In this document: positions 45,345 to 56,690 of the stretch, one piece after another
How positions within the stretch are numbered: position 1 is the stretch's first letter
Layout: every line of letters begins with the position of its first letter
Source of the DNA: Diploptera punctata
Lineage: Eukaryota; Arthropoda; Insecta; Blattodea; Blaberidae
Assembly (NCBI GenBank): GCA_030220185.1
Contig: JASPKZ010007247.1
Location: 1,011,501-1,075,500, forward strand
DNA length: 64,000 bases
Direction of reading: 5' to 3'
Program-made: the position numbers and the translations under genes
Notes under the pieces: generated by a model
Databases searched by the model: none
Told to the model about the DNA's origin: nothing
What the model saw: only the letters and a program-made list of their open reading frames with translations

Positions 45345-45560
45345 TTTATATCATCATCATCCATGCAAGTATTAGGCCGTGTGGCCTGTTATAGTCTCAA
45401 AGGGGAATTTTCCATCCAGCACTTTTTTCGATGTCCCAGCGATCTTTTGTCTTGGGGGCAGTAGCGAAGTATGGCATTTGGAATTCTATGAGATGGCATT
45501 CATTGAAGATGGGCTTTCCAGTTGTTCTGGTAGTTTTGTATATGGTGAAGAATTTAATTT
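45345..45560 (-). mobile_element. 3' scrap of another LINE or SINE
   Basis: Begins TCATCATCATC and continues GGCCGTGTGGCCTGTTATAG and GGGGGCAGTAGCGAAGTATG. The DDD-type end is typical of a non-LTR 3' terminus. Its right limit is approximate. Confidence 0.45.
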
Positions 45561-45952
45561 ATATAATTATAATTCCTTCTAAACATACTTTTTGCTCAAA
45601 ACATGTTGATATGCAGCAGCACAGTATATTAACAATGGTTTAACAGCACCATTAAATATAATTTTCAGTATCTCTGAATTTAATCCCCAAGTTGGTCTGC
45701 TTGCCATTGATAGACCTCTAAGGAATTTGCTACTTTTGGCCGATAGGTGTTTTAAATGAGGTCTAAATGTAAGTTTTGGATCTAAAATTACACCCAGATA
45801 ATTTATACTGTTAACAAATAAAATTTCTTGACCATTCATTTGTAAACCTTGGTTCAGTTCTATATTTCTCCTTCTTATAGTGAGCATTGCTTGAGACTTG
45901 TGGGGGTTGAATTGTAGTTTAATTTCTACTCCTCAATGGAATAGAATACTTA

Positions 45953-46534
45953 GGGCCGCATGCAAATACATTAGTCTCTACCTCAAATTACTTCCAATCA
46001 CTGGTGAGCTGACTCACCGTGAGCAAGTGCAAAGATCAAATTAGCTACCCACTAACTGGTCATGCATGAAAGTCGTCGTTTTTGTAATATCGGCAAGAAA
46101 TTACCCAGAATTCTTAGCGATAAAACCACTTCCGTTATTTTTATCTGCTATAGAGGAATGCATTTACACTTGCATCCTGCAAATAATACTGTATACAACG
46201 AAGTCTGCATTGCGCAATATTATGCTGATTCTCCTGTTCTTCCAGTTGAATTCTTTGGTAGACTCTATCAAATTCCTCTTCTCCACGTATACCGAAAACA
46301 TGATCGAAGTCTTCAAGGTTCAACATCTTGGATAAAGCGACAAGGTACGTGGCAAGGTTAAAACTACGTTGGTTACCATCAGTTCCCTTCGGGATTCTTA
46401 CGATAAGTTTCTATCTTAAGTTACCTCATCAGGTAGCTTACGAATTTCAACAATTATTATCACATGAATATTAGGATAGAACTTTCTCAGCAGAGAACGC
46501 CTTTTAAGGTCTAATGCATTCATAGATTTGACCC
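45953..46534 (-). mobile_element. TA-flanked TIR transposon
   Basis: TA then GGGCCGCATGCAAATACATT at left; inverse end GGGTCAAATCTATGAATGC then TA at right. Minus coding remnant LNLEDFDHVFGIRGEEEFDR. Inserted in the LINE. Confidence 0.72.
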
Positions 46535-46779
46535 TATTGCCAATTTGAATAAGCATCTGCATAAGCAATAATCTTACAACTGTTTGGTAACTTTTGTTCT
46601 AGTAGCTCATCATACAGAATATTCCATAATCCTGGGCTGCAGGGGGGCATCCTCGAGATACACCAGTTTTAAGAGATTTGACGAAACATATTTTGAAAGG
46701 CCTACATAATTTCAAATAAAAAAAATAAAAATTAAATTGAGGAATAATGGTATAAAACTATACTTATACTAGAAGTCCC

Positions 46780-46930
46780 AGCCACGCGTTGCTGTGGCTA
46801 AGGTATACGTTAAATTATGTTGTAGTAAACTAAGTGAAATCATTATTTTCGAATAAAGACGGAAACGTTATAGCAGGTATAAAAATCCACGGGATTGAGA
46901 TTTGAACCTGAGGTCAAAATTTGAAAAGAG
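46780..46930 (+). repeat. Unclassified repeat end
   Basis: AGAAGTCCCAGCCACGCGTT followed by GCTGTGGCTAAGG resembles a widely dispersed insect repeat end that I cannot name. Confidence 0.35.
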
Positions 46931-48014
46931 TGATTAAAATTTTGGTAGAGTTGATAAGAAGCACAAATCAGCATAAAATGTTGAATTTTAGATTTTATTA
47001 ATTTTATATTCAAGTTTGTAACAAATGACTAAATTACAATTTATTAGTTCTGGTACGTTAACTACACCCAGTATAAATATGGTTGGTGGTTTATGTGGAA
47101 GTGGTTTTGTTGATTGAGATAAATTTATGTTGTCTGCATTCTCAGTATCGTCCATAAGTGTATCATAAGGATTATATACATTTATTGATGGAATATTTTA
47201 AGGAGGCTTGTTGATTTCATTATACTTTCGTTATGAAGAAGTCTCTGTATAGTAATATCATCTTGTAATATATTATAGTCATCTTGTTTTTCATTTAATT
47301 GAGGCATGGAGATTGTTTCTGTAATATTAGGCATATTATTATAACTAACAGACTTACTTACAGTTCTGTTATTCCGTTCCTTAGGACCTTTATATATTTT
47401 TAAATTGACATTCTTCTCAAATGTAAGATTCATCACATATGGTAATCTGCATTTTGCAATTTTGAAAATAATTTTTGGTAAGTTTTTATAGATTTTTAGG
47501 ATATTTTTTCTGCTTAGGCTGGTACAATATTTTGGGCCACCAGGCATGGTTAAAAGCCCCAGATACATCTAAAGAAATAAGAATACCCAACATTTTCCTT
47601 CGAAACATTTCCTTCATCCAGTCCACCACATAACAAACACCATCTTCATTTGACTTCTGTGGTGTGAACCAAAATTGCTCATTACTCAGAAAGTATAAAT
47701 GATACATAATCCTATCAATAATTAGTTTTTCTAGAATTTTTCCAAAAACAGGTATTAAACTAATTGGTCTAAAAGAATTTATATGACTTTTATTTTGTGA
47801 AGTTTTCATGGGTATTATCTTAAACACAGCATTTATTATAAACTGTCACGAAAAATGTTGGAAGCTTGGCATGATTATGTTTATATTGGCAGAATTAGCA
47901 TCTATGCCTGGAGTTTTTGATCAACTTGTCTTAAGATCACCCATTCCACTTCTCTCTCGTTAAATTTTATATCGTCTTCAGTATCAGAAGAAGTAAGAAC
48001 ATTAAAATTATAAT

Positions 48015-48402
48015 TTTTTTTTTCAAATGCCCCAGGTTTGTCTTTCGACATTCCTAGTTTCTCTCCTGGCATGGCGTATTTGTAACCCACTTCTGAGGTT
48101 GGGGCACCTGGAAGGTGGGGTTACGTTGCCCCGATGATGTGATGGCTGATGATGATGATGATAATGGTGCGCCAGGAGAGTCCTAATCCTAAGCTTAACC
48201 CAAGATGAATATGAATGATGATGATTGCGATGGCCATATGATTTCGGGGACCGTTTGGGCCTTAAAGTTTTCCTGACATTTGTCTTACAGGTGAGGAAAA
48301 ACCCCGATAAAAACCTCACCCAGAAAAACTGTCCTGACCGGGGATTGAACCCGGGCCCGCTGCGTGACAAGGCAGCTCGCTACCCTGAGACCACAGTGGT
48401 GG
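48015..48402 (-). mobile_element. SINE family A, complete
   Basis: Target repeats ACATTAAAATTATAAT (16 bp) at 47999-48014 and 48403-48418. Poly(A) at left (T-run), head at right with GGGTTCAATCCCCGGTC. Confidence 0.93.
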
Positions 48403-48869
48403 ACATTAAAATTATAATATAAAATTGTTACCTTGTAGGTCCATATCCTCAACTTTGTGAAATATTAATTCTCTGTGGGGCTTTCAGGACTAGTCCCATC
48501 ATCAGCAGATGGAGCAGGAGATAGGTCTTTGCTGGGTGGGCCTCTAACTCTAATTACTCTGTATTGGGAGGACTACGGGCGGTAGCTCTATTGACCCTGG
48601 TAACTTGTGATAATTTTGTATAGAGGATTGAATGTACTGGGTGTATTCTCATTTAGAAACATGTTGTTAATTTCACAATTTTATAATTTAATTTTAATTT
48701 TGTGACTAATACTAAATGGAGTTTTACCATGAATTTATTAATGATGACTATTATTATCATTATTACTAATATTAATATTGTTAAGAGTTTGACTAACTTT
48801 TCATTTACATTTTATTTAAAATTATATTGTGATTGTTGTATGTTTAAATACTGGTAATATATAATTGTC

Positions 48870-49216
48870 ATCCCGTACCATAGCCAAGTGGTTAAGGCAA
48901 GATGCCTTGGCACAGAGCTACAGAACTTGCACTAGTTTGAGTCCCCATGGGGGAAGAAATTTTCTCATGGAATTTCAGTCAGTATGGCACCAGTGCCCAC
49001 CTAGCATCATGAGTGATTTGGGCAGCTACAATAAGTAGCGACTCTAGGTTGAGAAATCCAGCTATAATGGCTGGGGGACCCAACATGCTGACCACATGTC
49101 ACCACTACACTGGCTTATGATTGTCTAACTCTGCGATTAACACATGTGGATGTGAGGCCAGCAGCCGGATTGTAGGCCAAGGGGCCTTCTAGGCCTGTTG
49201 TGCTTGGAGTTTAAAC
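48870..49216 (+). mobile_element. tRNA-headed SINE, family B
   Basis: Target repeats ATATAATTGTC (11 bp) at 48859-48869 and 49217-49227. About 15% diverged from 43650-43990 by eye. Confidence 0.88.
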
Positions 49217-49587
49217 ATATAATTGTCTGCATTGAATGGAAGAAAAAACCATATGACCTTAACTTCACCAGGACAAATTAATAAGTACTAATTAATCACA
49301 TATTTGTAACCAAATGCTCTTTCTTTTTTTTTACATGCTTTATATTAGCTTGACCTGTATCTGTCTATGTAACGTAATCTTTCAACACGATTTTCACCCA
49401 CTTAAAAACATTGGATCGACTTGAAACTTTGTATACTTGTAAAGGACCAATGACAATACAATAATTTCATAATTTTTTTCTAAGATCCTGACCAGGATCA
49501 TTAGGACATCAAAAATATAAAGACCGGTATAATAAGTTGTGGATTATTGACTTTTTAGTCCATCGTTGTAAGAAATTAATATTATAT

Positions 49588-49673
49588 CCTCTGGTAGCTC
49601 AGTTGGTAGAGTGGTGGACTGTAGTGGTATATAATTTTAGTAATCCATAGGTCACTGGTTCAAATCCGGAGGA
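49588..49673 (+). pseudogene. tRNA-Tyr(GTA) pseudogene with intact intron
   Basis: The D arm (TAGCTCAGTTGGTAGAG), the anticodon loop CTGTAGA and the bases up to AATCC match insect tRNA-Tyr. An 18-nt intron (TGGTATATAATTTTAGTA) interrupts the loop after position 37, as in nuclear tRNA-Tyr genes. The acceptor strands CCTCTGG and CCGGAGG pair fully. The 3' strand of the T stem is missing: the T loop runs straight into the acceptor, which suggests a 5-nt deletion between repeated CCGG. The intron means a DNA copy or an unspliced precursor was the source. A T-run follows, as for a pol III terminator. Confidence 0.8.
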
Positions 49674-49756
49674 TTTTTTTTAGAACTAAAAATATCGTAA
49701 GCAATTAAATTTTCATGGGATTCCGGTTTATGACAATCAATTAAACTGAAAATTAA

Positions 49757-50232
49757 AAAGTAAATAATAGTTTAAAAAACTAAAACAACACGCTTTATTA
49801 GAAAACCGAACTAAAAAATGAAAAATAATTTTAATATCCAACACGCTTAGGATAAAATTAAAGTGGTCAACAAAAAAAATCATCAACACATCTAGAATAA
49901 AACTAGAGTTATCTACAAAAAAAATGATTTTACCATCAAAAGTGTGGGGTGCTTTTTATGGTTTTTATGTTTTTCTTCTTAGAGACTTTACTTTTACCAA
50001 TATCTGTTTATTATCAAATATATTAATTGATAAAGAGCACCCCACGCTTTTGATGGTAAAATTATTTTTGTTGTAGATAACTCTAGTTTTATTCTAGATG
50101 TGTTGGAGATGATTTTTTTGTTGACCACTTTAATTTTATCCCAAGCATGTTGGAAATTAAAATTATTTTTCATTTTTTAGTTCGGTTTTCTAATAAAGCA
50201 TATTGTTTTAGTTTTTTAAACTATTATTTATT
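49757..50232. repeat. Long inverted repeat, arms about 200 bp
   Basis: AATAATAGTTTAAAAAACTA at the left is matched by TAGTTTTTTAAACTATTATT at the right. Arms include CACCCCACGCTTTTGATGG and AACTCTAGTTTTATTCTAG. Loop about 65 nt. No tail, ribozyme or TSD of the PLE type was seen, so it is a different element. Confidence 0.8.
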
Positions 50233-50289
50233 CATATGACAATCACAAATTGAGATATCTTCATAAGGCGAAAATCTTACTACACTTAC

Positions 50290-50396
50290 CCGATTGCGGC
50301 ACAACATCTGCATACGGTTCTTGTGGATGATACGAATCATGCCTGGCGGTTGTATCCAAGCTTCACCATCCACCTGTATTGGAACTCCTTCCTCTC
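50290..50396 (-). CDS. DGKH: Diacylglycerol kinase eta/delta exon, end of accessory domain
   Basis: The 107-nt exon encodes [20 protein letters not shown] followed by [28 protein letters not shown] and I-IIHKNR-QML-R are the conserved close of the DAGK accessory domain. The acceptor is TATCGCAG; the first two bases complete a glycine codon begun in the previous exon. The donor is GTAAGTG and leaves phase 0. A long inverted repeat (49757-50232) lies within about 60 nt of the donor on the intron side. Confidence 0.95.
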
Positions 50397-50529
50397 CTGC
50401 GATAAAATACATAACATCTTTTACTCCCATTTTAGTTTCTATTCTCATCTCTTTTTAATTATTCTTTATCTCTAGTCATACAGTTAACTTGTAGAAAAAT
50501 TAAATAAAAAAATTTTTAATATCTTAATG

Positions 50530-51005
50530 AAACCATTTCTAAAATTAAGTCTTTAGAATAAAACCCTGCTAAAAAAGGTATACCACACAGTGCAAAATTA
50601 GAGAGATACCAGAGCATGGTTATACAAAACTTTAGCAAGATCTGTACTTTACTATGGCAGTGAGGCATGGACTTTGAGGAAAGGAAAGGAGAGAAGCATA
50701 ACTCTAGTGAAATGAGTTTCATGAAATGTACAGCAGGTTACACCAAGTTGGATTACAAATTCAATGATGATGTCTTGAAGGAACTATGTTTGGAACCAGT
50801 CATTAAGTATATACATGAATACCAGAACAACTGGACGAGTAATTTGCAATGAATGAGTTCTGATATAGTTCCCAGAGCCAAGCTTTGTTATTGTCTATCA
50901 GGGAAGAGATCTCTGGGCCTCCAAGGAAGTACTGGATATAAAATTCATCAGTTAGATCGTAACAGACCTCTAGGCCTAAGACTTATAGGGATGAAGAAGA
51001 AGAAA
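50530..51005 (+). mobile_element. LINE 3' fragment
   Basis: LARSVLYYGSEAWTLRKGK, MKCTAGYTKLDYKFNDDVLK and YIHEYQNNWTSNLQ in shifted frames, ending ACAGACCTCTAGGCCTAAGA and GAAGAAGAAG. Same family as 938-1765. Confidence 0.8.
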
Positions 51006-51009
51006 TCAT

Positions 51010-51700
51010 CATCAACAACAAGGATTAAGCCCAATGGCCTGTTCCGATCTCATTGTAAGTCGAATTGGTCCTTCCATCTCTTCAATGGTCTTCCCAACAT
51101 TCTTCTCCCTTTTGGTTTATAATTATACATTATTCTTGGTATGCACTGTTCATTCATTCGTAATACGTGCTGAAGATAAGCATTTTGATAATATTTTATT
51201 CTTTCACAGAGATTAAATATATTAAGTTCTGTTCTTATATCTTCGTTTTTCTTTTTATCGGTCCTTTGGTATCCTGCAATTGCTCTCAAAGAAGTTATCT
51301 TTTTAATAATACTGAAGTTTCTCTAAAAGCCCATTTCCATGGATAATAATTTAGAATTTGTTTGAAATTTCAACTGTCCCATATAATAACTAACTCACTG
51401 GCACCATCGAACCTGTAGGTTCATAGCTGCACAGACACAAGCTCTCCACACTTCCCTATCCTGAGTTAATGTTTTCCATTCAACCACCGTATAATCTAAT
51501 CTACTTTCTCAAATCATAGTTTATATTATTCTCCCGCCTCATTCTTGGTCTAACAACTGGGCATTTGCCTTCTAGTTTTCCTACAAGAAGTTTCCATGCC
51601 CCTCTTTCATACCCCATTCATGCCAATTCACAATATTTTATTTTATTATAGTGTGATTTTGATACCATTGGCTTAAATAACTTAATTGTTCTCTAGAGGT
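51010..51700 (-). mobile_element. LINE 3' fragments in opposite orientation
   Basis: 51050-51289 (minus) reads MRAIAGYQRTDKKKNEDIRT, LQHVLRMNEQCIPRIMYNYK and RRMLGRPLKRWKDQF. 51390-51690 resembles the 3' part of the LINE at 28470. The first abuts the plus-strand LINE tail to tail. Confidence 0.75.
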
Positions 51701-51797
51701 CAAAGTTATGCTTAGGGAAGTACAGTATAAGGTATTAATACAGAAGCTAGACAAATGCAAAATTTTATGTCCGTGTTAACTGATTGCAGATTCTCAC

Positions 51798-51985
51798 CAA
51801 GTATAGTGATTTGTACAGTCTGGCACTGTGCAATGCGATGATGCTGCAAGTTGATTAGACGTGATGCTGCCATTTGTACAGAACCAAACACAGCTACCAC
51901 TTCTAGAATCCTGTCATCAAAACTTGGCGCTAAAAAGCAATCGTCTTCCTTTGTGCCACCCCAGAAATTGGTCCCTCCCATGAAA
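51798..51985 (-). CDS. DGKH: Diacylglycerol kinase eta/delta exon, accessory domain core
   Basis: The 188-nt exon translates as [20 protein letters not shown] followed by [20 protein letters not shown] and [22 protein letters not shown]. The GGTNFWG motif, DD-I-LEVV-VFGS-QMA and HRIAQC are diagnostic of the DAGK accessory domain. It starts with T, completing a serine split with the previous exon, and ends after one base (G) at a GTGAG donor. The frame is clean, in contrast to the exon before it. A 5'-truncated PLE carrying the best RT remnant (52473-54178) lies in the intron just upstream. Confidence 0.95.
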
Positions 51986-52472
51986 CTGCAATACAATAAG
52001 AGACAGATCAATATTTCAGGCTGGTAATATTAAACTGAATATTGTGATACAAGTGTGGCAAATATACTATAAAGAATAAAGGAAAAATTTGAAAGTCGAA
52101 TAACTTTTTGAAATTTTTTAAAATCCGTTATGCACTTAATACAAATTTATTTTAAATTTTTTTTGGTGGCCTTTGTTTAAATAAATTTGTCTTAATTCTG
52201 AATATTGCATGAATTAATTTGATAAATAAAAATGTCTTTTATAAGAAAGTTTGAATTTGTTTTGCAAGGCAATATGTAGGTTATCCAAGTAAAAAAAAGT
52301 ATTTTATAAGTATGAATTTTTTTTTGCAAGACAATATATAGGTTATCCAAGTAGTTAAGCTATTAAGGTGTTTTGTGCTATTATTTAAATATATTTTCTA
52401 TAAGATATAACAAAATCCTATATTTTCTAAGTTATTTTTAAAGATATGTTGAAATTCAATGCATTTGAGTGA

Positions 52473-54178
52473 TTAAATATGTCATCAAAGAACAAGAGAA
52501 ATACAAGTTGAAAGTATCAAACCCACAGAATCCAAAATTGTATGGGCTCCCAAAAATACATAAAGAGGGGAATAAGATGAGACCCATTATTAATAATATT
52601 GGCTCACCTTGTTACACTTTGGCAAAATGGCTTACTAAGAAATTTAATGAACTACCAAGTTTCGACAACAAAAGTATTGAAAATTCAATTGAATTAGTTA
52701 ATGAACTGAATAATATCACATTGGATTGTAATGATAGATTGGTTTCTTTTGACGTCATTTCTTTATTTCCGAGCATCCCAATTGGGAAGATGTTAAATAT
52801 TTTAGAAAAATGGCTCATTTCCTTGAAACTACAAAGAGAAATAATTAATGAATATGGTTGGTATCTAATGTCGAGCACTTGATAATGAAATCATTCGCTC
52901 TTAATTAATGAATATTTGAATCTTACAAAATGTTGTATCGACAACAATTTTTTCACCTTCAATGAAAAATTTTATAAACAAATCTCAGGTCTGGCTACGG
53001 GAAACCCACTTTCACCATTTTTGGCAAATTTATTTATGGGTTATTTAGAATGTCATATCACCAATGCTTATCCCTGGATGTTCAAATGTTGGTATAGATA
53101 TGTGGATGATATTTTCTCTGTGATAAATTCTAAATATATTGAAGATGCATTAAAATTACTCAACCTCCAGGATGAATCTGTAAAATTTACTATGGAATTA
53201 GAAAATAATAACCAAATCCCATTTTTGGACCTCTACATAAGAAGGAATGAACAACAACAAAGAATTGAATTCAATATATACAGAAAAGATACTCATATTG
53301 ACAATTACATAAAGTCTTCAGGTTTCAATCATATTGCGCATAAGCATGCAATTTTTCAACAGTTTGATATATAGATTATTGAATGTTCCACTAAATGAAG
53401 AAGATTTTAAGAAAGAATACAATCACATTTTGGACATAGCTAATTTAAATGGTTTTGGAAAGGAAATAATTATAACTAAATTAAAGAAATTCAGACAACA
53501 AAAAAGATTAAAAGAGTACACTACCCTGCAATCTGATTCAAAGAAAGGAAAACAATTTAAGAAAATCACTTATCATCCTGGAATACATAACAAATTTAAA
53601 AAAATTTTCAAGAAATTCAATATTACATTGGCACCGATAAATAAATTTAGCCTTGGTAACTTATTAATAACCAATAAGAAAATGAACACCCCAGATAGTA
53701 AAAAATCTGGAATTTATCAAATTGATTGTGGAGATTGCAATAAAGTATACATAGGTAAAACGAAAAGAAATTTGGACACTCGCACAAAGGAACACTTTAG
53801 AAATATTAAAAATGGTGAAATTGAAAAATCAGCTATTGCAGCACATAGTTTGTTGGAAGGTCATAAAATTGAAAAAGAAGCTATACTTCTAAAACATTTG
53901 GAAAAACATTTGGATTTGACAGTTTGGGAGAAAATATTTATTCAGAAGAACAAATTTAAATCCATGAATTTTGACATTCCGGATGAACGTGACCTCATCT
54001 CGAAGTTCATCAAATCAATACCAGATGGCAACGTTATAGAGGGAGATTCCAACGAATATCCGGTAGTCATAATGGCGGTTGAAAATTAATGACAAGATCA
54101 TTTGAAAACTATAGTTACCGTGTTTAATAAAACATGAAATATGAGGTAAGATGTTAAAAATGACTCATTAATTTATTA
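52473..54178 (+). mobile_element. Best PLE coding copy: RT plus GIY-YIG, 5' truncated
   Basis: Target repeats GCATTTGAGTGA (12 bp) at 52461-52472 and 54179-54190. RT blocks: NPKLYGLPKIHKEGNKMRPI, RLVSFDVISLFPSIP, GLATGNPLSPFLANLFMGYL and WYRYVDDIFSVIN (YVDD). Then HIDNYIKSSGFNHIAHK and, after a frameshift, GIY-YIG: KKSGIYQIDCGDCNKVYIGK and RTKEHFRNIKNGEIEKSAIA. One stop and about one frameshift break it. The amino-terminal part is absent and the 3' end stops before the ACCTCATA tail. Its ribozyme is the degenerate TTGAAAA type. Confidence 0.93.
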
Positions 54179-54699
54179 GCATTTGAGTGAGTTTGTCACA
54201 CACTTTGAGGTATGAGGGATAGTGTCAAATGGAACTTCAGCTCATGAACTCATTTCTAATATAAAGCTATTCAATAAATAAATTTAATAAGAACATCATG
54301 TTATAACAATTTTTGTATTATTCAGAATTGGGTTTTTTTTATTTTATGTGAAGTATTTGAATCTGTCTTGCACATAATATAGTTGCCAAACTGCACCATT
54401 TATATCATTAAATGCAGTGTATCGCCCACCTGCATCCTGTCGGTCATATAGAATGGGAATTCACTATATGACGTGTATAAGTGAGTATGTCAGCAGTTTT
54501 TGAAAGTTTGAATTACTGTTAATATCCTTGGATGACATCATTGCCATTCAATCTAAATTATTCTTAGGTGACGTAATGTAACTTTCGATTGGTTACATCA
54601 TTCCCCTTCTCATAAGAAGGAGTGTTTAAGAACCAACATAATTTTCTTGTACGTAGAATTTTTATCACTCTCCTCATATTGTTCTTCTAATTTGACTAT

Positions 54700-54745
54700 A
54701 AACTAGTTTCGGAACATAGTTTCTGTTCCATCCTCAGTATCGTCA
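54700..54745 (-). ncRNA. Hammerhead ribozyme motif
   Basis: CTGAGGA, T, GGAACA/TGTTCC, GAAAC (54710-54706), ACTAGT, T17. Confidence 0.72.
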
Positions 54746-54824
54746 CAACTGTTGTTTTGTCGTCTTGAAGAGCCATCCTTCGCTCCTTCCATTGGCAGAC
54801 TTCAAGACAACAGAACAACGGTCG

Positions 54825-54875
54825 TGACGATACTGAGGATGGAACAGAAACTATGTTCCGAAACTAGTTTATAGT
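54825..54875 (+). ncRNA. Hammerhead ribozyme motif, inverted partner
   Basis: CTGAGGA 54833-54839, T, GGAACA/TGTTCC, GAAAC 54860-54864, ACTAGT, T17. Confidence 0.72.
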
Positions 54876-56094
54876 CAAATAAGAATAACAATATGAGGTG
54901 AGTGATAAAAAATTCTACCTAAATGAATATACCTCAAAGTGTAAATTCCTAAAATAAGTAATAATTTTCTTGGTTGGTCTTTTTTCCCTGTGTCTTTCAT
55001 GACAATCTTTTATATCATCACTGTCAGGTCGACTCGTGGTCAATGCGGATGGCCGGGTGTCTTGAAGTCCAGGGAAAGGCCTCGTAAACAACATTGTGTC
55101 ATAGAGAGATGGCAGTGCATGAGTCAGGGTGACTCATGGCCAGTGCAGATGGCTGGGTGTCTTGAAGTCTCAGTAGTACTCATAAAAAACCAATTCCATA
55201 GTGAGATGGCGTTATCAAGTTAAGTCATGGCCGGGAGAGTTGGCTGAGAGCTTGAAAATAAGAGTTATTTGTAGCTGCTTTCCAGGCGCAGGAAAATAAG
55301 TCAATAGGAGTAGCTTTGATACATGTTAGTGAAGTGGAAGTTTAATTACATGCATGTGCAATGGCGTAATTAAGGACTTTATGTAGTCCATGTTCGGTAA
55401 AGTTGAAAGAATCTAAATTATGTGCAAGATAGATTCCTTGTGATTTTAAGTGATTTAATAAATTTATATTTGTTCTTTAAGAAGAACTGGTCCTCCATTT
55501 ATTTATACATTTCCTGGACAAATTCATTACATTTATTTCGGGATAAATTCTACACCATGTTATGGGCATGCATCACCCCCCAAATGAGCTAACGGAGGTG
55601 GTAACGTGAGTGATCCCATTAACACCTCATATGTTACTTCCTATTGTAATTTATTAACAAAACTACTTATTCTCGAAAATGTTTCACCCACGACCATTAT
55701 GCAATTAGTTTAGTGGCATATGAGGTAATATTTCTTCTTTGTTTACAATTGAAGTGGGTATATGCAGTCATGTCATGCATATATAAATGGACCATCATCC
55801 TAGGAGATGGATTGGAAATAAGATCCTGTTGTTTAGCTTCCCATTCTTCTCACCTCATTTTAACAGATTATTTCATGGTCATGCAATGAGTTGGGAAAAG
55901 TCAAAAGTGTCAAGGGAAAAACTCATTATTTTCAAAGGTATGTAATTTTATACTGTAGTGTTGCCAGATATGGATTATTGTTTTATTTGACATCTGTCAC
56001 AACTCAAAATTTGTCACAAACTCAACTCAGCACCCCGTAGATGAAAAATAAATTTAAACTGCTAGTTTTACATTAAGAAATAATAATTATTTAC

Positions 56095-56208
56095 CTTGGA
56101 ATGTTTAGAGATAAACTCAATGCCCTGCTCGGGCAAGGCAAAGGTAATTCGTTCTTGTCGCAATCGCCCTTACCGTTGGACTCTCTTTCCACGATTCTTG
56201 GAAGTTTT
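56095..56208 (-). CDS. DGKH: Diacylglycerol kinase exon with frame-breaking insertions
   Basis: Position, splice signals and residues identify the missing accessory-domain exon. The acceptor is CTGTTTTCTAAG and the donor is AAG then GTAAAT. Pieces read KTSKN, KRVQ, ERIT, LP, QGI and LNIPS, which fits the family pattern of K-x-W/Y-K/R-NLEQRVQLECDG followed by IPLP, LQGI and LNIPS. The frame cannot be followed straight through: a stop appears after KRVQR and the end lies in another frame. Length is 114 nt, about 13 more than the roughly 101 expected from its phases (0 in, 2 out). The final AG plus the T of the next exon restores serine in LNIPS-FMGG. A neighbouring PLE shows the same excess of inserted bases, so I favour sequence error over a dead exon. 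Confidence 0.75.
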
Positions 56209-56690
56209 CTTAGAAAACAGGAGAAATTTCAAAACATGTTCTTCTGCAATTTAAACTTTTACACCAAAGATCCAATAGGTTAGCTGATGCAGGTTGTTGG
56301 TATTATTTGGCAAGAAAAAATGCCATTCTTTTAGTTTAAAACAGTCTTTGGAACAGTGGCTGGCAGACAAATGTATAACAATTCGAAACTTGGAACCCAC
56401 ACTATTTACACATTATTACCTACTCTATCATTTTATTTGTCGTCTCGGTGATTATTCCAATTCAGTGGTTTCAGCATTTATAAAATGTCCCCCCTTAACT
56501 TCCTGAATATTGACGCCACATCTTTCCAGGATTAACCTCGAACTTTTTGATGAGACATTGCTAAAGGATATCATTACAGTCTTCATTCTACACCTATAAT
56601 AAACTTCAACTTTATCAAATATGTAATAAAAACAATCCGTGTTCAGTAGTTATGTCAATTCATGTTCTAACTAAAGATCGAAATAACTTA

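Larger units (their letters stand above)
42845..48005 (-). mobile_element. RNase-H LINE, heavily invaded
   Basis: Segments in minus order: RT (47486-47827; SFRPISLIPVFGKILEKLII, LISLDVSGAFNHAWW), later RT (45579-45887; INYLGVILDPKLTFRPHLKH), RNase H (44653-45111; YMDGSRF, ELYAIKEAVQWYL, FSDSQAALQSI, SWIRGHQGTSGNELADQLAK) and 3' end at 42845-42930. It is cut by PLEs, a SINE, a TIR element and another LINE scrap. Order and RNase H fit the I/R1/Jockey group. Dead. Confidence 0.88.
54650..54960 (+). mobile_element. PLE foldback with two hammerheads
   Basis: Target repeats ATAATTTTCTTG (12 bp) at 54638-54649 and 54961-54972. Cores CTGAGGA at 54737-54731 (minus) and 54833-54839 (plus), each with GGAACA/TGTTCC and GAAAC. 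Same family as 43136-43441. Confidence 0.92.
54190..55600. repeat. Unclassified repeat region, possibly LTR-like
   Basis: It contains GATTGGTTACATCATTCCCC, an imperfect repeat of about 95 bp near 55025-55260 (GGCCGGGTGTCTTGAAGTC, GGCTGGGTGTCTTGAAGTC) and AATAAATTTATATTTG followed by ACTGGTCCTCCATTTATTT. The layout recalls an LTR, but no second LTR or primer site was identified. A PLE splits it at 54650. Confidence 0.35.

Noticed and set aside
48478..48510. CTGATGA with GGGAC/GTCC and GAAA on the minus strand
   Set aside because: No stem III palindrome or cleavage triplet follows and no PLE arms are near, so not called a hammerhead.
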